DNA of 64,000 bases from Gordonibacter sp. Marseille-P4307 (GTDB lineage Bacteria; Actinomycetota; Coriobacteriia; Coriobacteriales; Eggerthellaceae), in NCBI RefSeq assembly GCF_900604965.1, contig NZ_UWPD01000001.1:1256642-1320641 (forward strand). The letters run 5' to 3'. Of this stretch, positions 43,739-51,026 are shown one piece after another. The notes under the pieces are model-generated. The model searched no databases, had not been told where the DNA came from, and saw nothing but the letters and a program-made list of their open reading frames with translations. The position numbers were made by a program, and so were the translations under genes. Within the stretch, counting starts at the first letter, position 1; every line of letters starts with the position of its first letter.

Positions 43739-45867
43739 GATTCACCTGCTTCGTAAATTGTCTGGCGATCTCGAAATGCGTCTGGGCCGCCCTCCAGCGT
43801 TGCCATGCTGATCTCGGCCCAATTCAGCTTGTTCGTAGAATCATTGATGTCGACAAGTTCATTGGAGTATGGGTTGCCGATATACGTTCGGTACGTATCC
43901 CCTTTGACATGCTCTCGATAAATCGAGCAATATGGAAGCGTCCGCACGGCCAAATTGGCGTTATGAGTGGAAACGATGATAGTCTTCCCCTCGGCCGCAC
44001 GATTCTGCAGAATCGGCCGCACTACGGAATCGATGTAGAGGTTGCTCATTCCCAGCTCAGGCTCATCGAGAAGATAAGCCGTCGCTTCCTCTCGCAGCTT
44101 TTTCTCTATAACGAGAATGCCCTTTTCGCCGTCAGAGGGGACATAGGGATCTTCCGAGCCTCCGATGACAACATACTTCGTCAAGCCAATGAAATCCGAG
44201 AGATCCGTAACGCCAGAATCCCGGTGCGTTTCAACGAACGCAGCCACTTTTGCTGGAAGGTCAAAAGAGAGAACGCTGGCCCTAATCGCTTCGAGGTCTC
44301 TCTTCCATTTCTTCAACTTGTTGATGCCGATATCAAATTCTTCCGTTTTCGAATCTGAGGTGAGGTACCTGCGCTTGACTACCGTAAAGAGCTCTCCCTT
44401 GTCTTCCAGAGTGCCCAAATACGACCGTCGTACCTTTTCGCTCTTGCTTATGGCTCCAAGGATTCTTGAGGAGGCCTTCCACAGACGAATCCGGCCTTCT
44501 ACAAAGTCCGTGAAGGAAGCGGTGCTCGGTTTTGACTTCGTGTCTGACTTCCTGTCAATAATCGATTTGATTGCATCGAGGGCGGTGTTCGTCATGGTGA
44601 TAGAGTTGATGGCAAAGTATTCGGCACGCGCTTTGCCTTCGATCTCCTTATTGAGCGATTTAAGAAGCAATGAAAGCTCATTCGCGTGTTCGTTTGAGAG
44701 GTATCCGGAAAGGTTCTTCTCGATGTAGTTGTTCGAGAAGCTCTCGACGATTGACTTGTTCGATTTGTGTCTGTGATACTCGTCGTTCGGCCGCTCCGGC
44801 AGCTTCTGGCTCTCCGAAAGCTTGAAGCCGTCTTTCTTCTCGCTATTCCCTCTGGTGGCATGCCATCTAACATATTCGCGGAGCGGCGTTGGCGGATTCT
44901 CGGCCCAGTTGAGGACAATATCTATGTCATCGGTCCCGTCCTCACGCCCAAAGTCCTTCGAATCCCGAATTTCATCAGCAATCGAAAGCAGCTTCTCGTA
45001 CTCATCGTATTTTCGACCGCCGATATAGCTGCTGTACTTGATGCCGAGCTTGTCATATTCAGCGCACAGGGACTTTACAATCTCTGTCTTCCCCGTACCC
45101 TTCTGGCCAAATACGATGTTCACGTCATTGAATATCGGCAATGAAAGCGTTACGGAGCTATGCGGTTTCGCAGGGAGAATCGATTTCTCTTTCCTCCCAA
45201 GCAGGGTTTCAATAACCTGACTGTCCCTGCGCGCAAGCAGGCAAAACTGCTCAAAGCTGTCTACGTGAAGACGAAGGTTGGAAAACGTACACTCCCCATA
45301 TAGATCCCAGTTCTTCACATCGCTTCCGATGAGCATGCTTCGCCCATGATTTGACCAAATGCCCAAAGTGATTAGAGATCGGGGCTCGAAAAAGAGTCTC
45401 CAGCTCTCTTCTCCCGCATCTGCCATGATTGATTCAATGTTGCTTTCAGAGATCGCCGGGCTTTTCTGGTGGCAATGCGAAACGAAAAGCGCATTCAGCC
45501 CATGCAACCGCTGCCAAGCTTCCGAGAAAGCACACTGGAAATCATTCGCACTTGCGTTTCCCACGAGTTCGCGGACTGCAGCGTCGAACGATTGCGCCTC
45601 CCTTGGAGAGCAAATCGCCAGAGTGTGCCACCTCTGACCATCCTTGCCCGTTACGTCGAGTTCGACGCCGGGCCAGACCAATGCCTTGCCTTTCACGGAT
45701 TCGGAAAGCTCGAGAAACTGCTCATAGTCGAAATGGTTGTGGTTGGTGATAGCAACGACCTGCACGCCGGCTTGCTCGATTCTTTGAGCAAAAACATTCG
45801 GAGGCACGGTCCGGCCTTCTTCACCATGCTTCGTCGTCTTTGTATGGCAATGGAAATCCGCCTTCAC
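43729..45867 (-). CDS. PHP phosphoesterase domain fused to ABC/SMC-type ATPase
   Basis: The 712-residue protein starts at a GTG 9 bases after GGGAGG. Residues 1 to about 220 are a PHP (polymerase and histidinol phosphatase) metallophosphoesterase: H6-x-H8, TNHNHFD (41-47), PGVELD (66-71) and SHCHQ (130-134) supply metal ligands. The ATPase follows: Walker A GQKGTGKTE (254-262), a long helical insertion (about 300-560), signature-like SDGEKGILV (578-586), Walker B YLLDEPELG (598-606) and H-loop STHN (633-636). The layout matches the type NCBI calls TrlF family AAA-like ATPase, a name I recall but have not checked. It is likely a nucleic-acid-triggered nuclease in defence. Its GC is lower than its neighbours', suggesting acquired cargo. 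Confidence 0.85.
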   Translation of the reverse strand: MKADFHCHTKTTKHGEEGRTVPPNVFAQRIEQAGVQVVAITNHNHFDYEQFLELSESVKGKALVWPGVELDVTGKDGQRWHTLAICSPREAQSFDAAVRELVGNASANDFQCAFSEAWQRLHGLNALFVSHCHQKSPAISESNIESIMADAGEESWRLFFEPRSLITLGIWSNHGRSMLIGSDVKNWDLYGECTFSNLRLHVDSFEQFCLLARRDSQVIETLLGRKEKSILPAKPHSSVTLSLPIFNDVNIVFGQKGTGKTEIVKSLCAEYDKLGIKYSSYIGGRKYDEYEKLLSIADEIRDSKDFGREDGTDDIDIVLNWAENPPTPLREYVRWHATRGNSEKKDGFKLSESQKLPERPNDEYHRHKSNKSIVESFSNNYIEKNLSGYLSNEHANELSLLLKSLNKEIEGKARAEYFAINSITMTNTALDAIKSIIDRKSDTKSKPSTASFTDFVEGRIRLWKASSRILGAISKSEKVRRSYLGTLEDKGELFTVVKRRYLTSDSKTEEFDIGINKLKKWKRDLEAIRASVLSFDLPAKVAAFVETHRDSGVTDLSDFIGLTKYVVIGGSEDPYVPSDGEKGILVIEKKLREEATAYLLDEPELGMSNLYIDSVVRPILQNRAAEGKTIIVSTHNANLAVRTLPYCSIYREHVKGDTYRTYIGNPYSNELVDINDSTNKLNWAEISMATLEGGPDAFRDRQTIYEAGESCK

Positions 45868-45881
45868 TACGTTCTGCCTCC

Positions 45882-46136
45882 CTAGATGCCCAGCGCTTTG
45901 CGTGCGGCGGCTACGACGTCGCCGCCCTGGTTGAAATCGGGGCTCACGCTGCTTGCCAGCTCCATCGACACGTCCTGCAGGTCGCGGATCGAGCTGAACG
46001 GGAGCAGGATGCGCTTCGCCCCGGCATCCTTGGCGGCCCTGAGAATATCCTCCAGGCCCTTCAGCTCGTCCATGGGGTCAGAAAGCCTGACTATGCCGGG
46101 AATGATCCTGCCTGCAAGCTCTTTATTTCTCGCCAT
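45882..46136 (-). CDS. Stand-alone Lon/BrxL C-terminal-like domain
   Basis: The 84-residue protein consists only of a segment resembling the end of the Lon-type protease domain in BrxL proteins of BREX systems: GAKRILLPFSSIRDLQDV, a few residues, then DVVAAARKALGI. The AAA+ part and the catalytic Ser/Lys dyad are absent, so it cannot be a protease alone. The ATG overlaps the end of the ribbon-helix-helix gene, and the PHP-ATPase starts 14 bases after its stop. It may be a structural or sensing partner; it could also be the toxin-position protein of a TA-like pair. The similarity is judged by eye. Confidence 0.6.
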   Translation of the reverse strand: MARNKELAGRIIPGIVRLSDPMDELKGLEDILRAAKDAGAKRILLPFSSIRDLQDVSMELASSVSPDFNQGGDVVAAARKALGI

Positions 46137-46320
46137 CGAATAGCTCCTTGTTCGCGATGACCTCGTCAACGGCAAGTGAGGTGATGAGAGCGGAGAGGCT
46201 CACGCATTTCTCCCGCGCAATCGTCTCCAGCGCCTCCTTGAGTTCCGACGTCGCCGCGAAGATGATCCGCTCGGTCTTCTTCGCGCCGAGGACATGTTTC
46301 CTCAGCTCCCGTTCGCCCAT
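46123..46320 (-). CDS. Ribbon-helix-helix regulator heading the PHP-ATPase operon
   Basis: The 65-residue protein has the pattern of an RHH/CopG-type regulator: a short strand (TERIIFAATSEL) followed by helices (KEALETIAREKCVSLSALITSLAVDEVI). It is the first gene of the operon and has a perfect 9-9 inverted repeat 28 bases upstream, as expected for an autorepressor. Its end overlaps the next gene by 14 bases, the arrangement seen for antitoxins. Confidence 0.75.
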   Translation of the reverse strand: MGERELRKHVLGAKKTERIIFAATSELKEALETIAREKCVSLSALITSLAVDEVIANKELFDGEK

Positions 46321-46347
46321 CAGAGTCCGCCTCTTCCGGTCGTGTTC

Positions 46348-46368
46348 CTTTCATAAAAGTTATGAAAG
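46348..46368 (-). promoter_or_regulatory. Palindromic operator before the RHH gene
   Basis: CTTTCATAA (46348-46356) and TTATGAAAG (46360-46368) are perfect inverted repeats separated by AAG. On the minus strand a -10-like TAGAAT lies just upstream (near 46370-46375), so binding here would block the operon's promoter. The RHH protein is the obvious ligand. Confidence 0.7.
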
Positions 46369-47213
46369 ATTCTACCACGGCGGAGTGAGCGCTGAATAGA
46401 GCCCCGCGCATATGGTGACAATCCCCGTCGACGTGCGGCTCAGCTTATTTCAACATGGCGCACCATAGGACAAGACAGAAACCTAGGTGTACGCCAATCG
46501 TCCCAGCTGAGAATTTCCATCTGAGGTCGGGGAGGTCCAGCATGACGTACACGGTGCCCGATACTGCCTCAGCATTCGGAATTCAGCATCGCTTCGCGCG
46601 CTGTGAGAATCGGACCAAGCAGTTGATGCGGCAGCAGCACGTGTCAAGAGCGCGATGCCGTTGCGATTTCTGAAGATGCGAGCGATGACGCTGCTTTAGC
46701 CCTACCGAACTCACCAATCTGCCTTCCGCGTCCACCTCCATGCACGGCTTCCCGGATCAACCACGTCGGGCGTTCCCTTCTCGAAGCCGAGCGCCCCATC
46801 CTGCTGAGTTTCCGAGTCCCAGACTCAACCACCACTGCGCATTCGCCATCCGACGCCCACTCAGGCAACGACATCCGACCCGCGAAGCGGAAACATGCCA
46901 CCTTGGAGCCTCCGCCCGTCCGACTGGCAGCCTCCTGGGAGCCAGCGGGAACCCCTTCGGCTCCTGCCTTGGACACGCATCGACGCACGGAACCCACCGG
47001 ACGCACAAGGGCACGCGATGTTTTCGAAAAACTTTAGCCGGGAGACCGGTTTTCCAGGGCCGGCTAAACTTTTTAGAAAACACCGGAGGACGACTTGTCT
47101 TTCAAATCCTCCTTCGCTTTCCACCCTTGCACGCCCGCTGGAGCCCGAGCGTCAGCCGCGCCACAAGGCGGAAGGCCAAAGGGGCGAACTGCCGGAAACC
47201 AAGGAGGTCAACC
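46369..47213. other. Region without a recognisable gene, containing a long hairpin
   Basis: No convincing coding sequence is seen in these 845 bases; open frames on both strands are Arg/Pro/Ser-rich and match nothing I know. The region may hold remnants, a non-coding RNA or regulatory DNA. The one clear structure is the hairpin at 47020-47081. Confidence 0.5.
47020..47081. repeat. Long inverted repeat (22-base arms)
   Basis: Arms 47020-47041 and 47060-47081 are reverse complements with two mismatches in 22 positions; both contain TTTAGCCGG next to an A-rich block. The 18-base loop has its own ACCGG. It begins 194 bases before the YraN-like gene. It could be a terminator, a small RNA or the trace of a short mobile repeat. 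Confidence 0.65.
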
Positions 47214-47600
47214 ATGTCCGAACTCAAGCAGAAGGCCATCAAGGCAGCGGCAACCTTCCTCGACCGTCGCGGTTACGAGGTCATCGACACCGAGTGGGAG
47301 TCCGAGGACGGCGGCTACATCGACGTGGTGGCGCGCGACGAGGACGCGATCGTGTTCTGCGACGTGCAGGCCCGCAGGGGCGTCGAGAAGGGAATGCCCG
47401 AGGAGAGCCTGGGAGCCCGCGAGCGCATGGAGGTCAACGCGGCCAAGTGGCTCGGCCAGCACGGGGACGATCCGGAAAACGTGGACGTCGCCATCCGCTT
47501 CGACAGCATCGTGATGCTGGTCATCGGCGAGGACCGGGCGCTCCTGAGGCACCACATCAACTGCCTGGGATCCGGAACGATCGCCGCCGCGACCGAATAG
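47214..47600 (+). CDS. YraN-like (UPF0102) protein with altered nuclease motif
   Basis: The 128-residue protein starts at the ATG after AAGGAGG (MSELKQKAIKAAATFLD). The layout follows YraN/UPF0102 of the restriction-endonuclease-like fold. At the site where the family has GEID and EVK, this protein reads GYIDVVARDEDAIVFCDVQ, so one acidic residue and the lysine are changed. It may have lost nuclease activity or use other residues. The longer open frame upstream crosses the hairpin and is rejected. It is element-borne, unlike the usual chromosomal yraN. Confidence 0.75.
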   Translation: MSELKQKAIKAAATFLDRRGYEVIDTEWESEDGGYIDVVARDEDAIVFCDVQARRGVEKGMPEESLGARERMEVNAAKWLGQHGDDPENVDVAIRFDSIVMLVIGEDRALLRHHINCLGSGTIAAATE

Positions 47601-47691
47601 CGATCCGCCGGCAACGTTGAGGCCGCCTCGGGCACCGCGCCCGGGGCGGCTTCCCGAACAACCAAGAGAGGAGCGATTCGCATGACGCTAG

Positions 47692-47976
47692 CGACGATGG
47701 AGACTGGGACTCGAGCCGCTGCTCACGATCAAGGACCTGGCCGCCTACCTGCAAGTGAGCACCACGACGGTCTACCGGCTCATCAAGGACGGAGCCCTTA
47801 CCGGCACGCGCATCGGGCAGAGCCTGCGCTTCACGCGCAAGAACGTCGAGGGCCTGCTGGAACGCCGTGCCGTCGATAGGATTCAACAACAGCGCAACAT
47901 CGGCCCCGAACTCGCGCAGGTTCGGGGCCAACCATCAGAACGAGATGTCCCCGCAGTACACCGGAACCTGCCCTGA
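47692..47976 (+). pseudogene. Excisionase/HTH-17-type gene, apparently frameshifted at its start
   Basis: The frame from 47692 encodes LLTIKDLAAYLQVSTTTVYR, then LIKDGALTGTRIGQSLRFTR, a good excisionase-family helix-turn-helix, but has no normal start before the motif. The ATGs at 47682 and 47697, the first behind GAGAGGAG, are one base out of frame: reading from 47697 gives METG and then slips by one base before LEPLLTIKD. One extra base near 47708-47711 would explain it. Starting at the GTG at 47755 would cut the HTH. It could be a real mutation, a non-standard CTG start, or a sequencing error. Confidence 0.55.
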
Positions 47977-48738
47977 CGATTCCGCTTCCCGCCCGGTGTG
48001 CCGTTCGTAGAGCCTCCATAGGAATATTCCGAGTGTCGCCGACACGTTGACGACCGTTTCGGCCCAGAGGGAATCGTCCACAACGTACTCACCAGGTGCC
48101 TTCCCGTGTGCTGTCGACTTGTCGCTTCGCAAATTGTCAATCGAGCTCCCCAGGCTCCGAAGCTGCGCGGCGAGGGTCTTCACCTCCTGCGGAGTAGACG
48201 GATCACAGGCGTCCACCAGCTCTTTCACCACCTTGGAGGTTAGTTTTGAAAGAGATAAGTTTCCCACGGAGGCGTTCGGGTCCATATCTTGGATAATTGC
48301 CTTGAAGACCCCTTCCAGCGTCGAGGCCGCAAGAGCAACGGACTGATCGGGGCAATCGTAGACGTCGCGCACTGCGCGCTCAAAGTTTGCATACGCACTT
48401 GCGTTGGCCTTGCCCAGGATGTTCTTCATCACCGGGATGCATGGGAGTAGCCCGGGGGTCTCGATGCCGATGTCGGCTGCCATTTTTATCAGAATATCAT
48501 TGGGCATTTCTGCAAGTGTGCACCCAAGGTCTATGTGGCCGTCCTTTTCGTAGACGGAAAAGTTTTCCCAGAAATTGCCGTCATCTTCATGCCAGCGTCG
48601 GACATACTCTTCGACCTGTCTGTATTTCGATTCGTTGAACAGGTCCCAAAGTGCGCTTTCCACCCGGGTTTTCAGCCTCTGCATGTACAGAGGGGATATC
48701 TTTCCGTAGTCGTCTTCCATCATGTTCATCTGCTCCAT
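47935..48738 (-). CDS. Abortive infection family protein (Abi_C domain)
   Basis: The 267-residue protein ends in a region matching the Abi C-terminal domain (LRSDKSTAHGKAPGEY, then LWAETVVNVSATLGIFLWRL), with the conserved R-N/S-x-x-x-x-H-G pattern. The first 130 residues show no domain I know. Such proteins occur in phage-resistance loci; the mode of action is unknown. GC is clearly lower than in the flanking transfer genes, suggesting separately acquired cargo. It is convergent with, and overlaps, the frameshifted HTH gene. Confidence 0.75.
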   Translation of the reverse strand: MEQMNMMEDDYGKISPLYMQRLKTRVESALWDLFNESKYRQVEEYVRRWHEDDGNFWENFSVYEKDGHIDLGCTLAEMPNDILIKMAADIGIETPGLLPCIPVMKNILGKANASAYANFERAVRDVYDCPDQSVALAASTLEGVFKAIIQDMDPNASVGNLSLSKLTSKVVKELVDACDPSTPQEVKTLAAQLRSLGSSIDNLRSDKSTAHGKAPGEYVVDDSLWAETVVNVSATLGIFLWRLYERHTGREAESSGQVPVYCGDISF

Positions 48739-49026
48739 ACGGTCGTATCCTAATCGACGAGTATTGGTTCGGGCAACCGAGGAGCTGCTCGAACTGTTTT
48801 CCGAATCGCTTAGCGCTGCTGTGGAAATCCGTGTTCTTCTCAGATTGAAGCAAAACTTCCGAATTGCAGAAGAAGAACTATGTTCGGTCGGTGTTGCAAC
48901 CGTTTTTGTTTTCCTAGCTCATTTATTCTACCGGCGAACACAAGCCCTGACGGTCCCTTCAGCCCGAAAGGCCACAGTAGGAAATGACGATGCATCGCAT
49001 CAGAAGACTTTCACCGGCATTTAAAA
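48739..49026. other. Gap between the Abi gene and the transfer origin
   Basis: I see no supported gene in these 288 bases. A + strand open frame (48722-49024) with a helical, partly hydrophobic translation (ELLELFSESLSAAVEIRVLL) overlaps the Abi gene start and lacks a ribosome site; it may be a remnant. The Abi promoter must lie here on the minus strand. Confidence 0.4.
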
Positions 49027-49057
49027 CCGTTCGATAATGAACTGTTTGTGGTATAAT
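49027..49057 (+). promoter_or_regulatory. Promoter and shared operator of the mobilisation genes
   Basis: CCGTTCGATAATGAAC (49027-49042) differs by one base from the sequence at 41340-41355 in the integrase promoter. A perfect -10 TATAAT lies at 49052-49057, and the motif covers the -35 position, so binding would repress. The leader runs about 275 bases through the oriT-like region to the MobC-like gene. Confidence 0.65.
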
Positions 49058-49078
49058 GCTCCTATCGTAGCAAGTAGC

Positions 49079-49197
49079 CCATCTTGTATCACGTTCTCCC
49101 GAACACTCACAAGATGGCACTTGGCCCGGGGAGTCGGGGAGGGTTGGTCGAGTATGGCACCGACCTCCGCCGTCGACCGCCCCACCCCGCCCCGGGC
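49079..49197. other. Candidate origin of transfer (oriT)
   Basis: Nested inverted repeats lie directly upstream of the MobC-like and relaxase genes. CCATCTTGT (49079-49087) pairs with ACAAGATGG (49109-49117), and inside it GTTC/GAAC flank TCCC. A larger imperfect hairpin then runs from GCCCGGGG (49124-49131) and GGTCGA (49146-49151) to TCGACC (49173-49178) and CCCCGGGC (49190-49197). Position and structure fit an oriT; the nick site cannot be named from sequence alone. Confidence 0.55.
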
Positions 49198-49332
49198 ATA
49201 CGTCATCCGCCCGCGCCGCTGGCTGCGCAGCGCCTGCAGATGACTGCGGGGGCTGCCCCCGCTCCCCGTTGCTAGCAGACAAGGAAATGCCGGCAGCCTC
49301 CACGTAAAGTCGGCGATGCAAAGGAGAACACC

Positions 49333-49743
49333 ATGACGAAACGAAAGTACAGGTTCGTCCACTGCCGGCTCTCAGAAGCCGACTTCGAACGCTTCCACGA
49401 GCACGCCGAGGAGCTCGAACTCGCCCCATCGGAGTACCTGCGCTATATAATCCGCATCCCCGTGAAGACGGGCGAAGGCAGCGGCAAGGTCGTCGCGCTG
49501 GACACGAAGACCATGTCGCAGATATACGGCGAGCTCGTACGCTGGGGCCATCACTACAACCAAGCCGTGCACGCGCTGAACACCATCGCGCTCTTCGCCA
49601 GCCGCGGTGGCAACAACATCGACTACTTCGTCGAGCAGCTCGAGCGCGCCAACCGCAACCTGGAGGATGTGAGGGCCGGCGAGCACGACGTCGAGAACAG
49701 GATCCGGAAACTTGAGGGCACTACTCTGGTGGGTGGTCAGTGA
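49333..49743 (+). CDS. MobC-like relaxosome accessory protein
   Basis: The 136-residue protein has an RHH-like N terminus (YRFVHCRLSEADFERFHEHA) and a helical MobC-type region (LVRWGHHYNQAVHALNTIAL), ending in a coiled coil. MobC proteins bind oriT and help the relaxase to nick. The ATG follows AAGGAGAA, and the stop overlaps the relaxase ATG. Confidence 0.8.
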   Translation: MTKRKYRFVHCRLSEADFERFHEHAEELELAPSEYLRYIIRIPVKTGEGSGKVVALDTKTMSQIYGELVRWGHHYNQAVHALNTIALFASRGGNNIDYFVEQLERANRNLEDVRAGEHDVENRIRKLEGTTLVGGQ

Positions 49744-51026
49744 TGCCGATAGTGAAGGCGATATCGGGGCATACCAACTGCCAGAAGGTGAAGACGTACC
49801 TGGAGAAACGCAACCGCGCCCTGGCGCGCGACTTCTTCAATCTGTCGTGGGACGAGCGCGATATGGAAGGCTACGACGAGACGATGAAGGATGCCGTGGA
49901 GTGGGCCGACGAGATGGACGCCACGCGGGCCCGATGCGGCAACGACGAGCCATACGAGGGCAGGCGCGCCCGCACCTACAAGCACTTCATCATCTCGCCC
50001 GACCCCGACGACCACATAGACCTTCCCGCCCTGCGCGAACTTGCGGGAGCGTGGGCCATGAAGTTCTTCGGCGACTACCAAGTGGCCATCGTGTACCACG
50101 ACGACAACCAGAACCGGATCCCGCATGCGCACCTGATCGTGAGCTGCACCAACCTGGTCACCGGAAACCGGCTGCACACCGACAACCCTTTCGAGCTGAA
50201 CCGCGCCCTTCAGGACATGGCGCGTGATAGGGACTTGAGCGGGCTTTCCAACGTGATGGAACACGACGAGGGGCTGTCGCGCCTAGCGGCAAAGGATGAG
50301 CCGGAGAAGACCGCCAGGACGATACAGCCGACGTACATGAGCCGCCCAGAACGCGAGCTCGTGGACAGTGGCGCATACTCCTGGGTCGCGGACATCCGAA
50401 GCCGCGTATCCGTGGCTAAGGGCCTTGCGCGCAACGAGAGCGAGTTCCGCAGCATCCTGGACATGCTGGGCGTGACGGTGGCGGACAACTCGCCGAAGGC
50501 AACCAACCGGGACTGGATCTACTCGCTTGCAGACGACCCCAAGTGCAAGGTGACCGGCGGGCACCTGGGATACCTCTACAGCCGACGCTCGCTCGAAAAC
50601 GGGTTCGAGAACAAGGCTGCCTACCACCCCGACGCCGCGTCGTCGCGGACGATCCTGAAGGCCGCGAAGGACGCCGTGGTTCTGAACGACCTCGTCGAGC
50701 TCGACCGCATGGCGAAGGCGCTGGAAACGTGCTCGCGCTTCGGGATACGCAGCATCGCCGACTGCGACGCCAGGATCGGGATGGTCGAGAAGCGCATCGC
50801 GGCAGGCAACGGCAGCGAGGCCGAGCGCAAGTCGCTCGAGGCTCTGCGCGAGGCACGCGACTTCACGGCCGCGAACGGCCTGCTCCCCAGGGCCTCCTCG
50901 AAGCCGAAGGGCGTGAAGCCCAAAGCGGACGGCTCGCACGGCAACGGCAAGAAGAGGCCAGCAGAAAAGCGAAAGCACAACCGTCGCGACCCGCAGCGCG
51001 GCAACCGCGAGAAGGGAGAGCGCTGA
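49743..51026 (+). CDS. Relaxase (MobP-like mobilisation nuclease)
   Basis: The 427-residue protein nicks and covalently holds the transferred strand. The relaxase domain covers about residues 1-200, with the metal-binding histidines H119 (YHDDNQNR) and H128/H130 (IPHAHLIVSC). Likely catalytic Tyr candidates are near the N terminus (Tyr19, Tyr44). The C-terminal half is charged and ends in a basic Lys/Arg tail (KKRPAEKRKHNRRDPQR). The ATG at 49743 overlaps the MobC stop. It acts with oriT and a coupling protein that must lie outside the window. Confidence 0.88.
   Translation: MPIVKAISGHTNCQKVKTYLEKRNRALARDFFNLSWDERDMEGYDETMKDAVEWADEMDATRARCGNDEPYEGRRARTYKHFIISPDPDDHIDLPALRELAGAWAMKFFGDYQVAIVYHDDNQNRIPHAHLIVSCTNLVTGNRLHTDNPFELNRALQDMARDRDLSGLSNVMEHDEGLSRLAAKDEPEKTARTIQPTYMSRPERELVDSGAYSWVADIRSRVSVAKGLARNESEFRSILDMLGVTVADNSPKATNRDWIYSLADDPKCKVTGGHLGYLYSRRSLENGFENKAAYHPDAASSRTILKAAKDAVVLNDLVELDRMAKALETCSRFGIRSIADCDARIGMVEKRIAAGNGSEAERKSLEALREARDFTAANGLLPRASSKPKGVKPKADGSHGNGKKRPAEKRKHNRRDPQRGNREKGER

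Noticed and set aside
46740-47213. Upstream extension of the YraN-like frame
   Set aside because: It has Arg/Pro/Ser-rich low-complexity translation, crosses the inverted repeat, and the ATG at 47214 has a strong ribosome site and matches the family start.
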